From contig JAXDMN010000230.1 of assembly GCA_034666045.1 (NCBI GenBank), positions 1 to 12,504 of the forward strand: a stretch of DNA of 12,504 bases, read 5' to 3'. The position numbers and the translations under genes are program-made. Under the pieces are notes generated by a model that was not told where the DNA came from, made no database searches, and saw only the letters and a program-made list of their open reading frames with translations. Of the stretch, positions 1 to 5,547 are shown in pieces (position 1 is the stretch's first letter; each line of letters opens with the position of its first letter). Source of the DNA: JAICTV01 sp034666045. GTDB lineage: Bacteria > Planctomycetota > Phycisphaerae > Tepidisphaerales > Tepidisphaeraceae.

Positions 1-3000
1 GCGCCGGCGGTGTTGACGGTCAGGTTCGTGCCGCCGTTCGTGTTCATGTTGACGACGCCGCCGGCGACTTCAAGCTTCGCCTTGTTGCCGTGGCTTTGCG
101 GTGCGCTGATGTTGAGCGCCTGGCCGCCGGTCTTGGTGATCGTCTTGCCGGCGAGGATGTTGAATGAGTTGGTGAAGGTGAGCGGCGTCGCGGGAATGCT
201 GACGCCGGAGACGTTCAGCGTGCCAGACGGGATGTTCATCGTGCCGTCGAGCGCCATCGCGCGCGTCAGGCGGAGCTGCGTCGCGCTGTTGATCGTGCCG
301 GCGCTGGCGGATCTGCTCACGAGCCACGGGACGTTCAACACGTTGTCGGTTTCGTCGATCAACCCATCGGCGTTCAGATCGCCGCCGGGATTGTACGCCG
401 TGTTGTTCGATTCGAGCACGGTCTGGAACAGGTTGACGTCGCCGAGCTCGTAGGCGTTGTTGAAGTTCAGATCGGCGACGCCAAGCCCGCCGCCCGCGGT
501 GAAGCCGATGCCGGCGAAGCGCTGCACGTTGACGCCGCCGCCCGCGAAGCCGAGCGCGGGGTCGTACGACAGCTCGAAGGTCACCACCGTGATGGCGTGG
601 TTGCCGTTCTTCATGTCGAGCAGTCCGTACTTGAACAGGTCTCGGTCGTACGTGCCGGCCGCGTTGCTTCCGCCGCCGGCCATGCTGGTGAGCTGCGCGT
701 CGGTGTACTGACTTGCGCCGAGGTTGTGGAAGACGTGTACGCCGGTCGCGGTCTTGTCGGTTGACTGCACGATCACGTCGCGGTCGTCGGTGCCGAACGG
801 TTTCAGCTCGGCGATGACCGACTGCGGGCGGAAACGGTCGACGTAAACGACCTTGCGGAAGTCGGTGTAGATCGGCTGCCCGCCGTCGACGCGTCGGCGG
901 AACGCGCGGGCGGTCATGTAGTGGTAACCCTCGCTGAGCTGCGTCGTGTCGATCGACTGGACGTATGTGCCGTTGCCGGTCGCGCTGGCGTAGCCGGGAT
1001 TCCGCTGCGTGACGAAGTCTTCGAATCCGTATTCGACGGTTCCCGGGGCGCGGTTGTCGACGTTGGCGTTGCCGTTGATATTCGATCCGCCGTCGACGCG
1101 CAGGAGGGCGTTGTTGCCGTCGGCGTCGAAGTCGCGCCAGCCGTCGCTGAGCGTGACGGCGGTCGTGTTGAGCGTGAAGTTGAAGCTGTTGGCTTTGACG
1201 ATGTCGATCGCGGTGAGCCGCGCGGTGCCATTGGTGGCGGCGGTCGGCGTTTCGCCGGCGATGGTGCGCGCGACGTTGCTCAGGCTGACGCTGCCCTTGG
1301 GATTCTGCAGCCCGTAAATGACGTACCCTTTGCCGTGTTCGACGGTGCCGGTCTTGTTGCGCGGGATGCGCATCGTGACCTGTCCGGTGCCGTTGACAAC
1401 CACGGTGTCGAGGATGTCGTTGAACGGATCGACCGTGCCGTCGGTGGCGTTGCCGGTCAGCTCGACGAGGTGAACGCCCGGCGTGAACGCCGTCTGCACC
1501 GTGCGCTGGTCGTAGCCGGTGTCGAGGCGGTTGTTGTAGCCGGCGAGGGCGGACTTCTCGCGCTCGAAGACGAGCGTCTGCTGGTCGATCCAGCGCTCGG
1601 CGTAATTCCCGCGGCCATGCGTGTTGCGGATATCGACCAGACGCTTGACGGTCTCGCCGTGGAACCCGCCGAGCGCATCACCGCGACCGTCGGCCGGGAA
1701 TGAGCGGCCCGTGCCGAATTCCTTGGCGTTCATGTACACGACTGCGTTGCCCGGGCGCATGAGCAGATAGGCATTGGCGACGTTGCCGAGATATGCGCCG
1801 CCGTCGTCATGCGAAGCATCGAAGGCGACGCCCTGGCTGCCGTTGTTTGCCAGGCCGTCGTCCTGAACGTCCTGCGTGGTGTTGACGATGTTGTGCCAGT
1901 TATTGACCAGGCCATTGCTGCCCAGGTTGTTCTTCAGCGCGTAGTGCATCGCGAAGTCGAGTGCATCGCGATTCCCGCCGATCGTGCCGGGATTGGCCGG
2001 GTTGATGTCCTTGCGAATGCTCTGCTGCACCGCGCCCGTGTTGGTGTCGAGATATTCGCCAAAGCCGAAGACGTGCTTGGTGCTGCCGTCGAGCAGCGGC
2101 GTCTGGATGGCGCGATAGACGGCGCGATCGTAGTAGTCGAGCACCCAAGGCGGCATATGTTTGGTTGCGTCGAGTCGAAAGCCGTCGACGCCGACGTCCT
2201 GGATCATCCAGCGCGCCTGCCGCATCAGATAGCCGAGCGCGTTCTCCGGGACCGGATCGCCGGCCATCGGATTCGATGTGTTGAACGGGTAGATCGGGAT
2301 GTTCGATTCGCCGGTGCGCGGATCGAAGACGAGAATCGGCGCCTGGTTTCGATCGGGATAGAAGCGGCGATTCGCTTCGGTCGGCACGTTGGCGAGTCTG
2401 CCGAATGCGGGCGTCGTGCCGGCGGGGATGTTGTTCGCGAAACCGGGGACCGGGCTGCGGATGTACTGGTAGTTTTTCTCCTGCGCGATATCGATCAGAC
2501 CGGAGAGTCGGCCGTTCTGATCGCCGCCCTCGAACGCGCCGTGGAAATCGCCGTCGGCGTCGCCGCCGTTGGAGAGGACGAAGCCAGGATATCCGCCCGC
2601 CGCCGCGAAGCCGGTCGAGCCCTGGTTGGCGAATCCGTTGTGATTCCAGACCAGATCGGTGTAGACGTTCACGCCGATCTTGTGCATCTCGCCGATCGTC
2701 GTCCGCAGGCCGGTCTCGGTGCCGTAGAGCGTGGGGTTGCCGGCGGAGCCGAGATCGAAGCGGTCGTAGACGTCGTAGCCGACGGAGAGATTTCCCTGTT
2801 CCGCGCGGCCGGGCGGCGGGGTCCAGATGTGTCCGTAGCCGGCCATGAAAATGTCCGGCGCGCGGCGTTCCATCGTCTTGTAGCTGGCTTCGTAGAGTTG
2901 AAGGATGGCGGGGGCGGAGGCGTTCTGTGCGCGCGCGGCGGCGACAGGCAAAGCGGCCAGTGTGGCGGCGGCCAGGATGCGGGCGTGACGGCGTGTGCGC

Positions 3001-3002
3001 AT
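1..3002 (-). CDS. Secreted GH13 alpha-amylase with dockerin-type and beta-repeat C-terminal region (3' end cut by window edge)
   Basis: The frame is open from the ATG at 3002-3000 to the left edge, about 1000 codons with no stop, so the C-terminus is missing. Residues 1-25 form a signal peptide (Arg-rich start, Ala-rich core, likely cut after ARA before QNAS). The four GH13 regions are present: DLVWNH (D116, N120, H121), GFRLDATKH (R276, nucleophile D278), FGFGEYLD (acid E316) and ASHDD (H398, D399). These predict endo-hydrolysis of alpha-1,4-glucan outside the cytoplasm. A middle beta-rich part has a YTDAQ motif (766-770). Two EF-hand-like loops resembling dockerin repeats lie at about 844-855 and 875-886 (DLNADGLIDETD). 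After these come Thr/Asn/Gly-rich strands resembling autotransporter-type beta-helix repeats. Secreted alpha-amylases are usually about 450-700 residues, so the tail is large. The catalytic family is confident; the exact specificity and anchoring are inferred. No strong Shine-Dalgarno precedes the ATG. Confidence 0.9.
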   Translation of the reverse strand, partial: MRTRRHARILAAATLAALPVAAARAQNASAPAILQLYEASYKTMERRAPDIFMAGYGHIWTPPPGRAEQGNLSVGYDVYDRFDLGSAGNPTLYGTETGLRTTIGEMHKIGVNVYTDLVWNHNGFANQGSTGFAAAGGYPGFVLSNGGDADGDFHGAFEGGDQNGRLSGLIDIAQEKNYQYIRSPVPGFANNIPAGTTPAFGRLANVPTEANRRFYPDRNQAPILVFDPRTGESNIPIYPFNTSNPMAGDPVPENALGYLMRQARWMIQDVGVDGFRLDATKHMPPWVLDYYDRAVYRAIQTPLLDGSTKHVFGFGEYLDTNTGAVQQSIRKDINPANPGTIGGNRDALDFAMHYALKNNLGSNGLVNNWHNIVNTTQDVQDDGLANNGSQGVAFDASHDDGGAYLGNVANAYLLMRPGNAVVYMNAKEFGTGRSFPADGRGDALGGFHGETVKRLVDIRNTHGRGNYAERWIDQQTLVFEREKSALAGYNNRLDTGYDQRTVQTAFTPGVHLVELTGNATDGTVDPFNDILDTVVVNGTGQVTMRIPRNKTGTVEHGKGYVIYGLQNPKGSVSLSNVARTIAGETPTAATNGTARLTAIDIVKANSFNFTLNTTAVTLSDGWRDFDADGNNALLRVDGGSNINGNANVDNRAPGTVEYGFEDFVTQRNPGYASATGNGTYVQSIDTTQLSEGYHYMTARAFRRRVDGGQPIYTDFRKVVYVDRFRPQSVIAELKPFGTDDRDVIVQSTDKTATGVHVFHNLGASQYTDAQLTSMAGGGSNAAGTYDRDLFKYGLLDMKNGNHAITVVTFELSYDPALGFAGGGVNVQRFAGIGFTAGGGLGVADLNFNNAYELGDVNLFQTVLESNNTAYNPGGDLNADGLIDETDNVLNVPWLVSRSASAGTINSATQLRLTRAMALDGTMNIPSGTLNVSGVSIPATPLTFTNSFNILAGKTITKTGGQALNISAPQSHGNKAKLEVAGGVVNMNTNGGTNLTVNTAG

Positions 3003-3089
3003 CGGTTCAGGGTTAACTATTGCAAGCGTGTTCGTTTCGGCGGTTTGGCCGCGTCGGCAGCCGCGTCGGCAACAGACGACTGGCCGTCG

Positions 3090-3135
3090 GTTTAACCGTT
3101 TAACCAATTCTGCACCGTTCCCGCGTCCGTTGCAA
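3090..3135 (-). promoter_or_regulatory. Candidate promoter and operator for the amylase gene
   Basis: On the minus strand TTGCAA (3135-3130) is followed after 17 bases by CAGAAT (3112-3107), a plausible -35/-10 pair (each about 4 of 6 to consensus). Just downstream, at 3105-3090, are two perfect tandem 8-mers GGTTAAAC, which contain TTAAACGGTTAA. That is one base different from TTAATCGGTTAA at 4082-4093. GTTAAC also occurs at 3177-3182 and 3012-3017. The position over the likely start of transcription fits repression by the LacI-type protein encoded nearby. Promoter and operator are read by eye and not proven. Confidence 0.45.
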
Positions 3136-3136
3136 C

Positions 3137-3171
3137 AAAAAAAGAACGGATCTCGCCGGTTCGATACGAGA
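3137..3171 (-). terminator. Weak candidate terminator after the PEP-CTERM gene
   Basis: Downstream of the PEP-CTERM stop, minus-strand reading gives a TCTCG/CGAGA stem (3171-3151, 11-base loop), seven bases, then a run of seven T (3143-3137). The stem is short and not directly joined to the T run, so this is a marginal intrinsic terminator. Confidence 0.25.
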
Positions 3172-3194
3172 ACGAGGTTAACACGGTTCGAAAA

Positions 3195-3992
3195 TCAGGC
3201 CTTTTGCGGGCGACGGCGTGAGCGGGAGGAGAGGATCAAAGCCCCAACGGCGGCGATGGCCATCGACGTCGGCTCGGGGACGTTGAATTGGTTGTAGTTC
3301 GTCCGGACCACCGGCGAGAACGTGCCGTTGTTGTCGAAACCGGGGTTCGCGCCCGCGTTAAACGCCTCGACGGGCATCGACTCATTCGACATGTAGTTAT
3401 TGTCGGCGCCGTACGAGACAAAGAAGTCGATCGAGGTCGGATTGCCCAGCGTAGCCAGCGAGATTTCGAACTCGCGGGCCAACGCCGGGCTATTGCCGGC
3501 CTGGTCGTTTTCAAACCCGAGGAAGTTGAGCGAACCGGTGGTCAATTCGAAGGAAACCTGCCCAAAACCACCCATAACGATGCCAAAATCGGGCAGGATT
3601 GCGAATGGGTCATCGACGTCGCGGGTGAGATTGGTGAGCAGATTGCGACCCGGGTCGGCCGTGTCGTTCATCTGCGCGTCGGTGTAGCCGCCGGTGCGGC
3701 TGTCGAGGTGAATGATGAAGTTGTCGTTGACGTTGCTGCCGGGCTGGAAGCCGAGGTAGAGATTGACGCCGTCGGAGTCGAGATAAAGCGTTCCAAGGCC
3801 GACAGTTCCGCCGAAGCCGGTCCCGCCGCCGGTGTAAGCAGTGCTGTACTCACCCGGGCTGATGGTGCCGTCGTCGACGACGTTGCTCGCATTGGGATTC
3901 GAGTCGGTCTGGCTGCTGATCAGCCCCGCGTGAGCGGCGCCGGCGAAGGTGGACAGGCAGACCGCGATGGCGGCGGCGAGGAAGCGCTTCAT
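3195..3992 (-). CDS. Secreted PEP-CTERM sorting-domain protein, function unknown
   Basis: The protein has 265 residues. The start at 3992 is chosen because GGGAG (4002-3998) sits five bases upstream and the protein then begins directly with a clean signal peptide (MKRFLAAAIAVCLSTFAGAA, likely cut after AHA at 22); an upstream ATG at 4136 would bury that signal. The C-terminus is a PEP-CTERM tail: VPEP at 238-241, a short hydrophobic segment, then an Arg cluster (SRSRRR). In this family the tail is handled by an exosortase-type system and directs proteins to the outer surface or matrix. The body is Gly/Asn/Asp-rich with alternating strands (LYLDSDGVNLYLGF), and YTDAQ at 103-107 matches the same motif in the adjacent amylase. 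No catalytic motif was recognised. Its own operator-bearing promoter suggests co-regulation with starch genes, so a glycan-binding or surface accessory role is possible but inferred. Confidence 0.85.
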   Translation of the reverse strand: MKRFLAAAIAVCLSTFAGAAHAGLISSQTDSNPNASNVVDDGTISPGEYSTAYTGGGTGFGGTVGLGTLYLDSDGVNLYLGFQPGSNVNDNFIIHLDSRTGGYTDAQMNDTADPGRNLLTNLTRDVDDPFAILPDFGIVMGGFGQVSFELTTGSLNFLGFENDQAGNSPALAREFEISLATLGNPTSIDFFVSYGADNNYMSNESMPVEAFNAGANPGFDNNGTFSPVVRTNYNQFNVPEPTSMAIAAVGALILSSRSRRRPQKA

Positions 3993-4078
3993 GATCTCTC
4001 CCATTCCGGATGTAACTTCAGCACTTGCAAACAGATATGAACATCGCAGCCGCGGGCCCTCCGCGCTGCTCTGGATGC

Positions 4079-4106
4079 AGTTTAATCGGTTAACGTGATT
4101 TGTCAA
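4079..4106 (-). promoter_or_regulatory. Candidate promoter with operator for the PEP-CTERM gene
   Basis: Minus-strand reading gives a perfect TTGACA at 4106-4101, a 16-base spacer, and TAAACT at 4084-4079. A near-palindrome TTAATCGGTTAA (4082-4093) overlaps the -10 and the spacer, a usual place for a repressor. The hexamers and spacing are identical to those of the plus-strand promoter at 4145-4172. Confidence 0.55.
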
Positions 4107-4150
4107 ATTCCGGTTGTCCGAATTGTCAAATTCCACGGACGAATTTGACA
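4100..4150. repeat. Three copies of TGTCAAATTC between the divergent promoters
   Basis: TTGTCAAATTCC occurs as a direct repeat at 4100-4111 and 4123-4134 (23-base period). Its 10-base core recurs inverted as GAATTTGACA at 4141-4150. The outer two copies supply the TTGACA -35 hexamers of the opposed promoters. The middle copy has no -10 at the right distance, so it may be a protein binding site. The remainder of 4008-4078 and 4181-4234 shows no clear signal. Confidence 0.5.
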
Positions 4151-4178
4151 GCGTTTAGCAACCTATTAAACTGTTTAA
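4145..4178 (+). promoter_or_regulatory. Candidate lacI promoter with autoregulatory operator
   Basis: A perfect TTGACA (4145-4150) is followed by a 16-base spacer and TAAACT (4167-4172). The 13-base perfect dyad TTAAACTGTTTAA (4166-4178, central T) covers the -10. LacI-family regulators often repress their own gene, and this arrangement fits that. A Shine-Dalgarno-like GAGGTGGG (4235-4241) follows before the ATG at 4246. Confidence 0.55.
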
Positions 4179-4245
4179 CTAACCCGCCGAACACGTGTTT
4201 GGCGAGGGCCCGACGCTGGACCGCTGAGCGAATGAGGTGGGACTC

Positions 4246-5421
4246 ATGTCGACGGAAACTGATTCCCCGCCGCAGTCGTCGCCCTCCACTGGCGGGAGCG
4301 CGTCCGGGTCGATGAAATCGCTGAAAAAGTCGCGTCGCCGCACGCCCCGCCCGCCCAAGGGCGAGCCGGACATCGCGACCGGACTCGCCACCCCCGGAAG
4401 CAAGGTTTCGATGCGCGAAGTCGCGCGCCTCGCGAAGGTTTCCGTCGCGACCGTTTCGATGGTCCTCAACGACAACCCGCGCATCAGCCGCGCCACGCAC
4501 ATGCGCGTGCAGCGGCTGATCGACCGCCTCGGTTATCGCCCGAACCGTTTGGCGCAATCGCTCTCGGGGCGCTACACGCAGGTGCTCGCGGTGATGCTGC
4601 CCGCCCTGCGGCACGCGTTTGCCGACGCGTACTTCGGCGAATTGATCAGCGGCATCTGCGATCGCGCGGGGAAGATGGGCTACAAAGTCATCCTCGAGCA
4701 GGCCAAGCCGGAATTTATCAAAGAACGCGAGCATATTGAGATTTTTGAGCGTCGTTACGTCGATGGCATCCTCGCGCTCGGTTGCAACGATCGCCACGCG
4801 TTTCTCAAGGATTTCGCGGAAGGAAAATATCCGCTCGTCGTCGTCGACAACTACTTTTCGCAGTGGAATCTCGATCACGTCGTGTGCGATTACCGCAGCG
4901 GCGCCGATCAGGTGATGAACTATCTGCTCCAGCTCGGGCACCGAAAAATTGGCTTCATCAACGCGGCGGCGTCGGAGATCCGCACGTCGCGCGACGTCGG
5001 CGAAGTCTATCGCTCCAAGCTCGAAGCGGCGGGCGTGACTCCCGAAGCGCGCTGGGTCGAAGACGGAAAATTCACCGAGGAAGGCGGCGCGAAAGCGGCG
5101 CAGGTGATCCTCGATCGGGACAAGGATGTGACCGCGCTGTTCGCGGGAAACGACAAGATGGCGGTCGGCGCGCTGCACTACCTGAGCCGCAACGGGATCG
5201 ACGTGCCAGGGCAGGTTTCGGTGGTCGGATTCGACGATCTGCGGCACGCCGCGTTCGTCACGCCGACGTTAACAACTGTTCACCTGCCGCTGTACGAAGT
5301 CGGCGCCCTGGCGTGCGAGCGGCTGATCGAGCGCGCGCACGGAAAAACGGAGCGGGTTGGTGAGCGTTTACCAACCCATTTGATCGTGCGCGAATCGACG
5401 ACCCTGGCGGCGGCGCGGTAG
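4246..5421 (+). CDS. LacI/GalR-family transcriptional regulator
   Basis: This is a DNA-binding regulator of sugar genes. With the ATG at 4246 it has 391 residues. That start follows GAGGTGGG; an in-frame GTG at 4237 lies inside this Shine-Dalgarno sequence and is unlikely. The helix-turn-helix lies at about 57-80 (REVARLAKVSVATVSMVLND), followed by the hinge region RVQRLIDRLGYRPNRLAQSL. The rest is a periplasmic-binding-protein-like effector domain, ending with the family hallmarks FAGNDKMAVGAL and VVGFDDL (V326 onwards). A Ser/Pro/Arg/Lys-rich extension of about 55 residues precedes the HTH, where most family members start almost directly. An internal ATG at 4411 would give a standard-length protein, so the start is not settled. 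It lies between divergent alpha-glucan genes that carry similar dyads, so it probably senses a malto-oligosaccharide or glucose derivative; the ligand is not readable from sequence. Confidence 0.95.
   Translation: MSTETDSPPQSSPSTGGSASGSMKSLKKSRRRTPRPPKGEPDIATGLATPGSKVSMREVARLAKVSVATVSMVLNDNPRISRATHMRVQRLIDRLGYRPNRLAQSLSGRYTQVLAVMLPALRHAFADAYFGELISGICDRAGKMGYKVILEQAKPEFIKEREHIEIFERRYVDGILALGCNDRHAFLKDFAEGKYPLVVVDNYFSQWNLDHVVCDYRSGADQVMNYLLQLGHRKIGFINAAASEIRTSRDVGEVYRSKLEAAGVTPEARWVEDGKFTEEGGAKAAQVILDRDKDVTALFAGNDKMAVGALHYLSRNGIDVPGQVSVVGFDDLRHAAFVTPTLTTVHLPLYEVGALACERLIERAHGKTERVGERLPTHLIVRESTTLAAAR
5354..5377 (+). repeat. Inverted repeat inside the 3' end of the lacI-type gene
   Basis: GGGTTGGT (5354-5361) and ACCAACCC (5370-5377) are perfect 8-base arms around an 8-base loop, 42 bases before the stop codon. 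The stretch is coding, and no U run follows, so a terminator role is doubtful. The right part (GTTTACCAA) also resembles the regulator's candidate half-sites. Confidence 0.4.
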
Positions 5422-5491
5422 GCGACGAAACGCGCCTTTCAGCGCCGCCAGCGTACCGCCCGCCGACGCAAAAGTGTCGCCGAGCGCATTT

Positions 5492-5524
5492 TTGATACAT
5501 TTCGCGCTGGTAAACAGTAAACCA
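5492..5524 (+). promoter_or_regulatory. Candidate promoter/operator upstream of the neopullulanase gene
   Basis: TTGATA (5492-5497) is a good -35 candidate. The imperfect 17-base palindrome TGGTAAACAGTAAACCA (5508-5524) lies where a -10 and operator would be. Its TAAACAGT is shared, in inverse orientation, with the dyad over the lacI promoter (4166-4178). No strong -10 hexamer stands out. A further candidate half-site pair, AACCGGTTTAAC (5593-5604), lies inside the start of the coding region. The rest of the 5422-5547 gap shows no clear terminator. Confidence 0.45.
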
Positions 5525-5547
5525 ACGTTTTTCTGAGGGATTCCGAC

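Noticed and set aside
1809..3095. Long plus-strand open frame of about 428 codons opposite the amylase
   Set aside because: It lies antisense to a frame carrying all four GH13 motifs; its own translation is Val/Arg/Ala-rich without domain motifs, as expected from high GC at third positions.
4124..4129. A third promoter using the middle TTGACA (minus strand)
   Set aside because: At 16-17 bases downstream there is no acceptable -10; the copy is more likely a binding-site repeat.
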